33,969 bases of DNA from Gemmataceae bacterium (lineage in GTDB: Bacteria; Planctomycetota; Planctomycetia; Gemmatales; Gemmataceae), in NCBI GenBank assembly GCA_022614915.1, contig JAKEHV010000528.1, forward strand, positions 1 to 33,969, read 5' to 3'. The notes beneath the pieces are model-generated. The model was given only the letters and a program-made list of their open reading frames with translations. It ran no database searches and was not told the origin of the DNA. Both the position numbers and the translations under genes were made by a program. Positions 22,920 to 31,115 of the stretch are shown one piece after another (the stretch's first letter is position 1; the number at the start of each line of letters is the position of its first letter).

Positions 22920-23312
22920 ATGAGATTGAGCGCGTTCCTGAGCATCGCTGTATTCGCCGCCGGTTGTTCGAGCGGCCCACCCTCCGGTGAGGTGAGCGGC
23001 ACGGTCAGCATCGAGGGCACACTCCTCGAACGCGGCAGCATCGGCTTTGTCCCCGCGGACGGCAATGGCCAGACGGCAGGCGGCGAGATCAAAGCCGGCC
23101 AATACATCGTGAAATCGTCCGTCGGCATTATGAAAGTCGAAATCCGCGCGCCCAAGGTCGTTGGCAAACAGAAAGACTACGACGCGCCAGGCGGAAAGTG
23201 GTATCCCTTGGAAGAGGAATCGTTGCCCGCGAAGTACAACGACGAAACGGTGCTGACGCTTGAGGTGAAGGCGGGGACGAATCAAAAGTCTTGGGATTTG
23301 AAAAAGAAGTAA
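22920..23312 (+). CDS. Small lipoprotein following DUF1559
   Basis: A 130-residue lipoprotein. Signal peptide MRLSAFLSIAVFAAGC carries a lipobox with Cys16. The mature part (GEVSGTVSIEGTLLERGSIGFVPADG..AGGEIKAGQYIVKSSVGIMKVEIRAP) is the beta-sandwich-like sequence of the lipoproteins found behind DUF1559 genes in planctomycetes, similar to carboxypeptidase-regulatory domains. The ATG at 22920 is preferred because the longer frame upstream only translates the AT-rich repeat. No clear ribosome site is seen. Function unknown. Confidence 0.85.
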   Translation: MRLSAFLSIAVFAAGCSSGPPSGEVSGTVSIEGTLLERGSIGFVPADGNGQTAGGEIKAGQYIVKSSVGIMKVEIRAPKVVGKQKDYDAPGGKWYPLEEESLPAKYNDETVLTLEVKAGTNQKSWDLKKK

Positions 23313-23424
23313 CCTCCATTCGCATCAATCGCAGCGACTGCCAATCCTCAACGATGAATGCCGCGACTTGGTTGGGCGAGCGATTCCATAGAATCAGCAA
23401 CAGCACAACAAGCCCTCAAACTCC

Positions 23425-24312
23425 GTGAACACCCTCGAAGAAAGCATTGCCCCGCCGACCCGGTTCGACGTGTGTTTTCGACTCGGCGACATCCCGGTCC
23501 GCATTCATCCTTTCTTTTGGCTGACCACGGTGGTGCTCGGCTTCCCAAACCTTGGCGATTGGATCGAGCGGTTGATTCTCGTTCTGATTTGGTTGGCAGT
23601 CGTATTCGTATCCATCCTGGTCCACGAGCTTGGACACATCCTCATGGGGCGCTGGTTCGGTGTGCGCGGCGAAATCGTACTCACGGGCTTGTGCGGCTTG
23701 GCGATCGGCAGCTCAGACTTACCGCGGCGCTGGCAGCGCAATGCGGTCTCGCTGGCCGGACCGGCGGCTGGGTTCCTCTTGGCCGCAATTGCCATTTTTG
23801 TTTTCTGGCTGTACTACCCTTCGTGGACACTTGATCGCCTCGGATCCTTTTTCGGTATTGGAAATGACCTTGAAATACTAAGTTCGCCGCCATTTTACAT
23901 CAAATATGCCATTCTCAACGTGATGTGGGTGAATACTGTTTGGGGACTGGTGAACTTGCTCCCTATTTGGCCTTTGGACGGCGGCCAAATCAGCCGGGAA
24001 ACTTGCGAGCACTATCGCGGCCGCGACGGGCTGCGGCTGGCGCTCATCATCTCGCTGGCCGTGGCCGCGGGGCTGGCGCTGGTGGCGCTTGTCGAAGTGA
24101 TTTCGAAAGAGCCGCTCGTCCCGTTCCTGTCGTTTGGCGGGACGTGGTTCCCGGTGCTGTTTTTCGGTTTGCTCGCGGTCGCGAACGGGCAGCTCTTATA
24201 CTTCTTGAAACGCGCCGGTCCGGACTGGGACGAGGGCGGCTCGGAGCCGCGGGCGCCGTGGGAGCAGGACCCGGATTGGTGGAAACACGGCGACGATCCG
24301 TGGCGGGATTAA
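23425..24312 (+). CDS. Site-2-type membrane metalloprotease (M50)
   Basis: A 295-residue multipass zinc protease. HELGH at 67-71 lies in a membrane helix and supplies the two His ligands and catalytic Glu. The third ligand lies in NLLPIWPLDGG (Asn177, Asp185), the standard second motif of the family. Other hydrophobic segments are at about 45-66, 112-131, 198-216 and 230-250. There is no PDZ domain, so it belongs to the simpler SpoIVFB-like branch. The C-terminus is acidic and Trp-rich (WEQDPDWWKHGDDPWRD). Start GTG at 23425. Substrate unknown; members cleave membrane-bound regulators such as anti-sigma factors, but none is adjacent. Confidence 0.92.
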   Translation: MNTLEESIAPPTRFDVCFRLGDIPVRIHPFFWLTTVVLGFPNLGDWIERLILVLIWLAVVFVSILVHELGHILMGRWFGVRGEIVLTGLCGLAIGSSDLPRRWQRNAVSLAGPAAGFLLAAIAIFVFWLYYPSWTLDRLGSFFGIGNDLEILSSPPFYIKYAILNVMWVNTVWGLVNLLPIWPLDGGQISRETCEHYRGRDGLRLALIISLAVAAGLALVALVEVISKEPLVPFLSFGGTWFPVLFFGLLAVANGQLLYFLKRAGPDWDEGGSEPRAPWEQDPDWWKHGDDPWRD

Positions 24313-24329
24313 GAGGAGGTAGCTAACAC

Positions 24330-24358
24330 GCCCTCGCTCGCGCGTCGGGCTGGTGTTA
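24330..24358. repeat. GCCCGACGCGC-family repeat, copy e, between convergent genes
   Basis: The copy sits between the protease gene and the convergent LamG gene and overlaps the LamG TAA stop (24356-24358). Flanking octamers GCTAACAC (24322-24329) and GTGTTAGC (24353-24360) are perfect inverted repeats, so the copy looks like a bounded unit. Confidence 0.8.
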
Positions 24359-25705
24359 GCGACCAGCCAGTGCCCGCAACTCGTCCGGCGTCAGTGCACG
24401 GTTGAAGATGCAAACTTCGTCCACCGCTGCCGTCAATGTCCCCGGCCAGCGCAAGAAGCCTTTCTTGCCCCAGCGCTGCTCGAAACCGACGGAGCGCAAG
24501 TCGGTCGTGATCGCTCCGAGCGATTCCTTGCCCGAATTCCGCGCTACCAATTCGCCATCCTGAAAGATCTCGTAGCCATTGCCGGTACGAAGCAATGCGC
24601 AATGTCGCCAGCGGTCATCGTTCATGACGGTTTTGGAATTGATCTCTAAGTGCCAGAATCCCTTATCTTGGCGGACATGGGCCGCCAAGCAGCGTTGGAA
24701 GAAAAAGAAGTTGATGGCGGCCCCGTCATCCTTGCTGTTTCTATGTGAAATCAACATGCCCGCCGGCGTGGTCGCTTTCACCCAGCAGGCCATGGTGAAA
24801 TCCCCGCCCGCCGGAAAGTTGAGCGACGGGTGGGCGCCATAGTTGAAGAACACGGCGTCGTTCAAGGACAGTGCTTTGCCGCGGATCCCGTCCACTGGTT
24901 GCGCGCCGATAGCTCTGCCGTCGTTGCCAGTTTTGGAAAGGTCGGCGACTCTGATCCCTGGGTTTTCGTCTTCGAACGGCCAGTAGGCGATCAACCCTGG
25001 AAAATCGCTGGCCGGCGGCGGTGTTTTGGGGGGCGGCAGATTGACTACTGGAGCGGGCGGATTCTTGGGCATTGGTTGAATCGGCGGCGGCAGCTGTCCG
25101 GGAGGCAGCTGTGCGGGAGGCAGCTGTGCGGGAGGCAACTGAGCCTGCGGCAGGTCGGGCGCCCCCAAGGAATTGGCTACAACTACGATGATGACCAGGA
25201 GCAGCAGCAGTCCGACCACGCCGCTGGAAATGCCAATGATCAATCCAACGGGGACTTTGGCTTCATCGCGACTTGGCGGGTCAACGACTAGCGCTGACCC
25301 GATTTCTCGATCTTTACGTTGCCGGCGTTCGGCCTTGCGTCGTTTCTTCTCTTGTTTTTTCCTGTCGTGTTCCGCAAATGGCTTTTCGTCGAACACGGCA
25401 GCCACAATTACCGATCCAAAAAAACAGCCAAGGATAATGCCTATTTCAATGAAAAGCCCCAGTATGGACTTTTGGAGCATGGATACTGCTGACGAACCAG
25501 GTTGGTTTGACGCGCTGATGCCAAATCCCACGGATAGTCCCAGGGGCAGAGCCATCGCCATTACGACACCGGCGAGCCGCACTGCCATGCCGTTCGAGGC
25601 TCGCTGCCGACCTGGAAAATAGCCGGTGATTGCCGCGGACAGTCCGTAGAAGAACATCGCGATTTCGGCAATGAGTACAGCGATCTGTACAAGCAACCCA
25701 ATCAT
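24356..25705 (-). CDS. Multipass membrane protein with QLPPA linker and LamG-like domain
   Basis: A 449-residue protein. The ATG at 25705 is chosen for its GGAGGG site. Hydrophobic helices are at about 4-25, 44-63, 80-104 and 152-178, with a very basic cytoplasmic loop (KKQEKKRRKAERRQRK, about 116-131). A Pro-rich outer linker of QLPPA repeats (187-208) leads to a LamG/concanavalin-like domain (about 236-449: GLIAYWPFEDENPG..FTMACWVKA..WRHCALLRTG..AVDEVCIFNRALTPDELRAL). The C-terminal domain matches that of the kinase at 13.7 kb in type. Probably a surface protein that binds sugar or protein ligands; no enzyme domain is seen. Confidence 0.82.
   Translation of the reverse strand: MIGLLVQIAVLIAEIAMFFYGLSAAITGYFPGRQRASNGMAVRLAGVVMAMALPLGLSVGFGISASNQPGSSAVSMLQKSILGLFIEIGIILGCFFGSVIVAAVFDEKPFAEHDRKKQEKKRRKAERRQRKDREIGSALVVDPPSRDEAKVPVGLIIGISSGVVGLLLLLVIIVVVANSLGAPDLPQAQLPPAQLPPAQLPPGQLPPPIQPMPKNPPAPVVNLPPPKTPPPASDFPGLIAYWPFEDENPGIRVADLSKTGNDGRAIGAQPVDGIRGKALSLNDAVFFNYGAHPSLNFPAGGDFTMACWVKATTPAGMLISHRNSKDDGAAINFFFFQRCLAAHVRQDKGFWHLEINSKTVMNDDRWRHCALLRTGNGYEIFQDGELVARNSGKESLGAITTDLRSVGFEQRWGKKGFLRWPGTLTAAVDEVCIFNRALTPDELRALAGR
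25082..25147. repeat. 15-bp coding micro-repeat (QLPPA)
   Basis: About four near-identical 15-base units (GGAGGCAGCTGTGCG type) in tandem encode QLPPA on the minus strand. Such tracts are prone to slippage and can change linker length. Confidence 0.8.
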
Positions 25706-25800
25706 GCGGCCCTCCGCAAAGAGGCTTGCCGTGAGTATACTCGCAAGCGGGGCTACGGGCACGATGGTAGTCGGCTGCGTGCGACAGTGGACAGGAGCCT

Positions 25801-25840
25801 AAACGGCACGACCCCGGCGGTGGCCGGGGTCGTGCTGTTT
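25801..25840 (-). terminator. Rho-independent-type terminator of the Hsp20 pair
   Basis: An 18-base stem (25801-25818 with 25823-25840) with one G-U wobble and a 4-base loop lies 12 bases after the Hsp20 stop. AAAC at one end and GTTT at the other give a short U-run in both directions, so it may work both ways. The stem core is CACGACCCCGGC. Confidence 0.8.
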
Positions 25841-25852
25841 CGTCGACTGGCT

Positions 25853-26248
25853 TTACTTCGCCTTCACCGTCACCTGCTTCGGCTTGGCCGCCTCCGCTTT
25901 GGGCAAGTGCACGGTCAAGACGCCGTTCTTGCACTCGGCTTCGATCCGGGCGGAGTCGATCGATTCGTGGATCTGGAAGACGCGGTAGAAATCGCCCTCC
26001 TCGTATTCGCCCAGGATCAGGTGGCCTTTGCGCTCGTGCGGCTGCACTTTGCCTTGCACGACCAGTTCGCCGTTTTCGTAGCGCAGGTCGATGTCGCCGG
26101 GAGCGACGCCGGGCAGATCGGCCAAGAGCAATAGCTCTGTGTCGGTTTCGAAGATGTCCACGCGCGGGGTGAAGTATTTGCCGTTGCGCGTGGTTTCGAC
26201 GTTCGTGGTGTCGGTGCGTTGTGCGACAGCCAAACTATTCTCAGCCAT
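25853..26248 (-). CDS. Hsp20-family small heat shock protein (second of pair)
   Basis: A 131-residue small heat shock protein. The N-terminus is short (MAENSLAVAQRTDTTNVETT). The alpha-crystallin domain covers about 25-120 (FTPRVDIFETDTELLLLADLPGVAPGDIDLRYENGELVVQGK) and ends with the conserved GVLTVHLPK. It acts as an ATP-independent chaperone that holds unfolding proteins in oligomers. AAGGAGAT precedes the ATG at 26248; upstream in-frame residues translate a hairpin and are left out. It is 88 bases behind the other Hsp20 gene and shares the terminator at 25801-25840. Confidence 0.93.
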   Translation of the reverse strand: MAENSLAVAQRTDTTNVETTRNGKYFTPRVDIFETDTELLLLADLPGVAPGDIDLRYENGELVVQGKVQPHERKGHLILGEYEEGDFYRVFQIHESIDSARIEAECKNGVLTVHLPKAEAAKPKQVTVKAK

Positions 26249-26290
26249 GGATGGATCTCCTTTTGTTCTTGTGATTTTCGAAGTTTCGAT

Positions 26291-26319
26291 CCCGCAGGCT
26301 CGCTGCGCTCGCCTGCGGG
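26291..26319. repeat. Hairpin between the two Hsp20 genes
   Basis: Perfect 9-base arms CCCGCAGGC (26291-26299) and GCCTGCGGG (26311-26319) with an 11-base loop. In the minus-strand transcript it lies between the Hsp20 genes, and its 3' flank GGAUC can pair with GAUCC next to the second ribosome site. Confidence 0.7.
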
Positions 26320-26336
26320 CGTGACGCATTTACAGA

Positions 26337-26768
26337 TTACGCTTTCACCGGAATGCGGCGCGGGCGGGCCGCTTCGTGTTTGGGGAGCTCGATACGGAGC
26401 ACGCCGTTTTCCAGGCGGGCGTCGACATTGCGGTCGTCGACCGGGAAGGGCAGCGTCAATGTGCGGACGAAAGAGCCGTAGTGCCGCTCGAGCCGATGCT
26501 CGAAGGCCTTTTCCGGCGTTTGCTGCTTGCGTTCGCCCTTGATCGTGAGCTGGTTGTTGCCGGTCACGAAGATCTCAAGATTGTCGAGCTGCAAGCCCGG
26601 CAGCTCGGCCTCAACGTGCAAGGTATCGCCGTCTTCCCAAACGTTGACCGCTGGAAACGCAGCCACGCCCCAGTGGGGCCGGTCGAACCAGCGGAACATT
26701 TCGCCCTGCAGTTGCTGCAGGTCATTCCAAACACGATTGCTGAACGGATTGAAGCGGGTCCAAAACAT
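26337..26768 (-). CDS. Hsp20-family small heat shock protein (first of pair)
   Basis: A 143-residue small heat shock protein with a Trp/Phe-rich N-terminus (MFWTRFNPFSNRVWNDLQQLQ), the segment that drives oligomer formation. The alpha-crystallin domain covers about 40-135 (PAVNVWEDGDTLHVEAELPGLQLDNLEIFVTGNNQLTIKGER) and ends GVLRIELPK. The AGGAGG site lies 7 bases before the ATG at 26768. Its sequence is clearly diverged from the second copy, so the two probably co-assemble or differ in client range. The 26769-27027 gap upstream contains a facing GTTGCAA/TTGCAAC pair (26962-26985) but no recognisable CIRCE element. Confidence 0.93.
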   Translation of the reverse strand: MFWTRFNPFSNRVWNDLQQLQGEMFRWFDRPHWGVAAFPAVNVWEDGDTLHVEAELPGLQLDNLEIFVTGNNQLTIKGERKQQTPEKAFEHRLERHYGSFVRTLTLPFPVDDRNVDARLENGVLRIELPKHEAARPRRIPVKA

Positions 26769-27027
26769 GTTCAAACCTCCTTTGGAAAATGTCAACCAAC
26801 GCGCGCACAAGGCACGCAATCGTTTTTGCGATGGTTATTGTTTCTTTTTTGCCTTTGCGGCTCGCTTTGGAATTGAGGCGAGCCGTTTCTGTTCGCTTAA
26901 AATAGATGCAACGCGCGTGCCGAAGGATTCGATACGCGTTGTGCGACGATGTAAGTGTTTTGTTGCAAAGAAGTAACATTGCAACTTGGAACAATGAACG
27001 TACTCACAAACGGTGACCAGTAGGGTG

Positions 27028-28230
27028 TCAATTTGGCACCGGACGATAGAGCGAGCGAATGTGTTCGGCACGATGGCGAAAGGCTGGGGCCTCGTCGGCG
27101 CGGCCCATTGCCGAAATGATGTCGGCGTAGATCTCGTAAACCCTGGCGAGTGTTGGATGGTTGGGCGGCAGAAAGTCTTCCAGGATATGGATCGCGCGGC
27201 GGCAATTGGTTTCCGCCGGCGACAGTTTGTTCTGCGCGTGCTGCACCAGCGCCAACTCATAGAGTCCGTGCGCCAAGCCAGGGTGATGTTCGCCCACGCT
27301 CTTTTCGTAGATCTTCACGCAGTGAACCTGCAAGTCTTCGGCTTCGTCCAAGTGTCCCTGACGAAAGCGCACTACGCCGAGCGTGCCGACTGCGTTGGCG
27401 GTGTTGATGTGCTCTTTGCCGAGCTTGGTTTCCATGTTTTTGCACGCACGCGCGGCCAAGAACGCGGCTTCGTCCGTCCGGTGCAGATGGCAGAGGATCA
27501 GGGCGAGGTTGTTGCAGCCCAGGCCGACGATCCAATGACTGGCGCGCAATTTCTTTTCCATGATTGCGAGCGCTCGACGATAATACGGCTCGGCCTCGGC
27601 GTAGCGCTCGCGGTCGCTGTAGCACTTGCCCAGGTTGTTGAGGCAGATCGCCAGGTCGAAGTGGTTGGGGCCGGACTTGCGCTCGCGCTTCTCCAGCACG
27701 CCGCGATAGACTTTTTCCGCTTCGTCGAAGCGGGCCAGATCGAGGTAAATGTTCGCGAGGTTGTTCAGATGGATGAGCGTGCGGCGATGGTCCGGCCCCC
27801 AGGCCTTTTCGGAAACCTCGACCGCCTTTTTGCCGAAGTGTTCGGCCTCCTCGGCTTCCCCCAAGGCGCGATAGACCTGGCCCAGGCCGTCGTAGACCGT
27901 GCACCGGCGCACGTCGTTGGCGGCAAATCCTTCCTGAGACTGCAATGCCAGGCGATACTTCTGTAGCGATTCGTCGAACTTGCCTTGTTCGAAAGCGCGC
28001 CGGCCCGCGGCTTCGTGCATCCACCAGCGCGACGTGAAGCGCGACAACACCGAGAGCAGAATGACCAAAACGATGGCGCCCATGGCGAACAAGAGGGCGT
28101 TGTAAAAGAGCAGCGCCCAAATGCCGGTCACCGCGCACAGCATGATGAGCAGCGTGATGAGGAACGGGCCGAGCAGCTTGAGGTAATTGATAAGTGATTT
28201 CATTTCAGCGGCGGTCGATGAATCAGTCAT
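27028..28230 (-). CDS. Membrane-anchored TPR protein
   Basis: A 400-residue protein. Two hydrophobic helices lie at about 18-40 and 43-62. Then come about seven tetratricopeptide repeats of the kinesin-light-chain type (42-residue spacing: HLNNLANIYLDLARFDEAEKVYRGVLEKRER; CLNNLGKCYSDRERYAEAEPYYRRALAIMEK; LGCNNLALILCHLHRTDEAAFLAARAC; VGTLGVVRFRQGHLDEAEDL). TPR arrays bind other proteins; the partner is unknown. The longer upstream frame overlaps the divergent DAHP synthase gene, so the ATG at 28230 is used. No clear ribosome site. Divergently arranged with aroF across a 51-base gap. Confidence 0.85.
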   Translation of the reverse strand: MTDSSTAAEMKSLINYLKLLGPFLITLLIMLCAVTGIWALLFYNALLFAMGAIVLVILLSVLSRFTSRWWMHEAAGRRAFEQGKFDESLQKYRLALQSQEGFAANDVRRCTVYDGLGQVYRALGEAEEAEHFGKKAVEVSEKAWGPDHRRTLIHLNNLANIYLDLARFDEAEKVYRGVLEKRERKSGPNHFDLAICLNNLGKCYSDRERYAEAEPYYRRALAIMEKKLRASHWIVGLGCNNLALILCHLHRTDEAAFLAARACKNMETKLGKEHINTANAVGTLGVVRFRQGHLDEAEDLQVHCVKIYEKSVGEHHPGLAHGLYELALVQHAQNKLSPAETNCRRAIHILEDFLPPNHPTLARVYEIYADIISAMGRADEAPAFRHRAEHIRSLYRPVPN

Positions 28231-28281
28231 CAAGATAGAGTAAAGTACAATGGGAGCGTCTCGCTGGAAAGAGGATAACGC

Positions 28282-29298
28282 ATGCTTGTCGTGATGGATA
28301 GTCATGCCACGCCCGAGCAAGTGGACGAAGTGGTCCGCGCCATTCGGGCGATGAACCTGGCGGCGCATCCCATGCCGGGTGCGACGCGGACGGCGATCGG
28401 CATTACCGGCAACGTCGGCGCGGTCGATCCGCGCACGCTCGAGGTGCTGCCGGGCGTGCTCGAGCTCATCCGCGTGACCAAGCCGTTCAAGCTCGCCAGC
28501 CGGGAAATGCACGAGGCCGACACCGTCGTGCGAACGCCGCAAACCGTGATCGGTCCGGGCACGTTCACGCTGATCGCGGGTCCATGCTCCGTTGAAAACG
28601 AAGACATGATCCTGCGCACGGCGGAGTATCTCATGGGGCGCGGCGTGCGGCTTTTGCGGGCTGGCGCCTTCAAGCCGCGCACCAGTCCGTATTCGTTTCA
28701 AGGCATGGGCCTCGAAGGCTTGAAGATTCTGGAAAAGGCACGGAAGAAAACGGGCATCGGCATTGTCACGGAATTAATGGACACCGACAACGCCGGCGCG
28801 GTTGAGGATGCTGCCGACGTCATTCAAATTGGCACGCGCAACATGCAGAACTTCAGCCTGCTCAAGCGCGTCGCCAAGGCGCGTAAGCCGGTGCTTTTGA
28901 AGCGCGGCATGGCGGCCACCTTGGAGGAATGGCTGATGGCCGCCGAGTACGTGATGGCCGGCGGCAACTATCAGGTTATCCTGTGCGAGCGCGGCGTGCG
29001 CACCTTCAACGACCATAGCCGCAACACCCTCGACCTCTCCGTGATCCCGCCGGCGAAAAAGCTGTCGCACTTGCCGATCCTGGTCGATCCAAGCCATGGC
29101 ACGGGCAAGCGGGATTATGTGCCGCCCATGGCTCTGGCGGCGCTGGCGGCCGGGGCGGATGGATTGCTGCTGGAGGTGCACCCCGATCCGGAGCACGCGC
29201 AGTCGGACGGGGCGCAATCGCTCAGTTTCCCAGGTTTCGAGAAGTTGTTGGAAGGATTGCGCGGTTTGGCGGGACCGCTGCAGAAACAGATTCAGTAA
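28282..29298 (+). CDS. aroF: 3-deoxy-7-phosphoheptulonate (DAHP) synthase
   Basis: A 338-residue enzyme for the first step of aromatic amino acid synthesis: it condenses phosphoenolpyruvate and erythrose 4-phosphate to DAHP. It is of the Thermotoga type, with an N-terminal ferredoxin-like regulatory domain (about 1-68) in front of the TIM barrel. Landmarks are AGPCS 99-103 (metal-ligand Cys102), GAFKPRTSPYSFQG 128-141, IQIGTRNMQNF 181-191, LLKRGM 205-210 and the His metal ligand in DPSHGTGKR (His272). The N-domain probably gives feedback control by an aromatic amino acid. GAAAGAGG precedes the ATG. No other shikimate gene is adjacent. Confidence 0.95.
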   Translation: MLVVMDSHATPEQVDEVVRAIRAMNLAAHPMPGATRTAIGITGNVGAVDPRTLEVLPGVLELIRVTKPFKLASREMHEADTVVRTPQTVIGPGTFTLIAGPCSVENEDMILRTAEYLMGRGVRLLRAGAFKPRTSPYSFQGMGLEGLKILEKARKKTGIGIVTELMDTDNAGAVEDAADVIQIGTRNMQNFSLLKRVAKARKPVLLKRGMAATLEEWLMAAEYVMAGGNYQVILCERGVRTFNDHSRNTLDLSVIPPAKKLSHLPILVDPSHGTGKRDYVPPMALAALAAGADGLLLEVHPDPEHAQSDGAQSLSFPGFEKLLEGLRGLAGPLQKQIQ

Positions 29299-29308
29299 GG
29301 CGCCCGCA

Positions 29309-30262
29309 TCATTTCTCGATCTTTTTCAATGCATCCTCAGCCGCGGCACGCAGTTGCTCATCTTTGGTCGCGTTAAGAGCCTCGCGCAAAGCGGGCACGG
29401 CTGCCCCGGCCTGCGGCCCGATTTCACCCAGCACTTTGGGCACTTCGCGGCGGGCGTAAATGCTTAGCTTTTTTCTCTGCAGCAACCCGGCTAGCGCCGG
29501 GACCGCCGCCTCGTGTTTGGACTGATCCCATAGCCCCTTGGCCGCCGCCAGCGCCGTCCAGTCAGCTAGATCTTTCAACAGGTCGACTAGAAGGGGCGCT
29601 TCGATTTCCCGCGCCAAGTCCGTTTTGTAAAGGAAGACGGCTGCGTCGTTGCGCCGCGCGGCCTGCTCGCCTTTGAGTCCCTTGACGAGTTTGGCGACGA
29701 GAAAGCCGCGCAACTGGGCATTCTCCTTAACCAGGTTTTTCAGTGCTTTTTCGGGAGACGGGTCTGGGCCGGCGCGAACGAGCGGGGCATCGACTTGTAT
29801 CACGTCCGTCATGTCGCCGTCGCGCGTGCTGACCAGAAACACACGGCCTTTAGCGAGGCTCTTCGATATCCCACCGATGGTAAGCTGGCCGGAGGTGATT
29901 TCATCGGTTGAGAACGTGCATCGGTAGGAAAGGGGCTGCTTGTTTTTGATTTTCCAGTGGCCGTGTGTCGCGCCGGTGCTCGAGCCACCACTGCCGCCGC
30001 CGACCACTTCCAAGTGACTCAAGTCCGTAATCACCATCAACGAAAACTCGTCATTATGCACCGCGTACTCAAATTCTTGAAAAAAGCCGCTGGAGACGTT
30101 ATCGGGACCGCGCACAGTTAGCGCTTTTTCGATCCCATAGGAGCCTCCCGGACCTACCTTAATGGTGGGCGGAGGCGCCGCGCGGCGCGAACAACCTGTC
30201 GGAACCAATGCGGCAAGCAACGACAGCGCGCAAAACGAAATTGCCATCCTGGATGCGCCCAT
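29309..30262 (-). CDS. Lipoprotein with C-terminal HEAT-like repeats
   Basis: A 317-residue lipoprotein with the signal MGASRMAISFCALSLLAALVPTGC (lipobox, Cys24). Residues 30-180 are beta-rich (SGFFQEFEYAVHNDEFSLMVITDLSHLEVVGGGSGG; ISKSLAKGRVFLVSTRDGDMTDVIQVDAPL). The C-terminal part has alpha-helical HEAT-like repeats (VPALAGLLQRKKLSIYARREVPKVLGEIG; AVPALREALNATKDEQLRAAAEDALKKIE). HEAT arrays mediate binding. It starts four bases after the DUF1080 stop, so the two are cotranscribed. The ATG at 30262 has AAGGGTAAGG upstream; a second ATG at 30247 is possible. Function unknown. Confidence 0.8.
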   Translation of the reverse strand: MGASRMAISFCALSLLAALVPTGCSRRAAPPPTIKVGPGGSYGIEKALTVRGPDNVSSGFFQEFEYAVHNDEFSLMVITDLSHLEVVGGGSGGSSTGATHGHWKIKNKQPLSYRCTFSTDEITSGQLTIGGISKSLAKGRVFLVSTRDGDMTDVIQVDAPLVRAGPDPSPEKALKNLVKENAQLRGFLVAKLVKGLKGEQAARRNDAAVFLYKTDLAREIEAPLLVDLLKDLADWTALAAAKGLWDQSKHEAAVPALAGLLQRKKLSIYARREVPKVLGEIGPQAGAAVPALREALNATKDEQLRAAAEDALKKIEK

Positions 30263-30266
30263 TGCC

Positions 30267-31040
30267 TTACCCTTCCTTCCCCTTCTTGCCGCCCGGCTTG
30301 CCTTCCAGCGCCTTGAACTCGCGCAGCCAGATGTTTCGGAAGCGGACGGGGTCGCCGTGATACATGAGCACGATGGGGAGTTTGTCGGCGTGCTTTTTGT
30401 AGACGTTTTCCTGGTCGTAGTAGGTTCTGCCGGCGACCTCGGTGTGGTTGTGCACCAGGATGTTGTTGTGCAGCACGGTGAAGTACGCCGGCTTCGAGAC
30501 CTTGCCGTCGGCGTCGAAACGCGGCGCGGTGAAGGTGATGTCGAGCGATTGCCATTCGCCGGGCTTGCGCGAGGCGTTGACCATGGGCGGGGTTTGATTG
30601 TAGACGGAAGCACATTGGCCTTCGGGGTAGGTTTTGTTGTTGTAAGAGTCGAGGACCTGGATTTCGTAAAGCGCGCTCATGAAGCCGATGCCGTTGTTGC
30701 CGCGGCCTTGACCGCTGCTCTTGACTTCCTTCGGCGAGGCAAATTCCAAGTGAAGTTGGCAGTCGCCGAAGCCTTGCTTGGTTTGAATGGCCCCCTTGAC
30801 CGTGAAGCCGCCGTCGGGTTCCACCGACCATTTCTCCGCGCCCTTCCAGGCGTCGAAGTTCTTGCCGTCGAAGAGGACTATGGCGTCGGACGGTGCGCTA
30901 TGGTTGTCGCCCGGTGTCACAACCGGCGGCTCGGGCCAGAGAATGCCGGAGAGATAGCGCTGGGCCAAAGCTTGTTGGACCATGATGATGAGCGCCAAAC
31001 CAAAGAGAAGAGCAGCAGGTTTCTTGAGCGTGCGCGTCAC
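30267..31040 (-). CDS. DUF1080 (3-keto-disaccharide hydrolase-type) secreted protein
   Basis: A 257-residue exported protein with a signal peptide (MTRTLKKPAALLFGLALIIMVQQALAQ) and a DUF1080 beta-jelly-roll domain: IVLFDGKNFDAWKG, WSVEPDGGFTVKGAIQTKQGFGDCQLHLEFASP, GQGRGNNGIGFMSALYEIQVLDSY, SVYNQTPPMVNASRKPGEWQSLDITF and the tail RFRNIWLREF. Pfam names this family 3-keto-disaccharide hydrolase from characterised relatives; the substrate here is not known. It is common in planctomycetes near sugar oxidoreductases, matching the Gfo/Idh/MocA gene elsewhere in the window. Start GTG at 31040 with GGAAAGGAA upstream. Confidence 0.92.
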   Translation of the reverse strand: MTRTLKKPAALLFGLALIIMVQQALAQRYLSGILWPEPPVVTPGDNHSAPSDAIVLFDGKNFDAWKGAEKWSVEPDGGFTVKGAIQTKQGFGDCQLHLEFASPKEVKSSGQGRGNNGIGFMSALYEIQVLDSYNNKTYPEGQCASVYNQTPPMVNASRKPGEWQSLDITFTAPRFDADGKVSKPAYFTVLHNNILVHNHTEVAGRTYYDQENVYKKHADKLPIVLMYHGDPVRFRNIWLREFKALEGKPGGKKGKEG

Positions 31041-31115
31041 GGACGTATTCCTTTCCAGGAGTAAGTGACCGCGCTATGGTAGCGGAGGAATACGACAGAA
31101 GCGAGAAAAAGAAGA

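Noticed and set aside
27013-27966. A 317-residue plus-strand open frame
   Set aside because: Antisense to the TPR gene; its Val/Ala/Asp-rich product mirrors the TPR codons.
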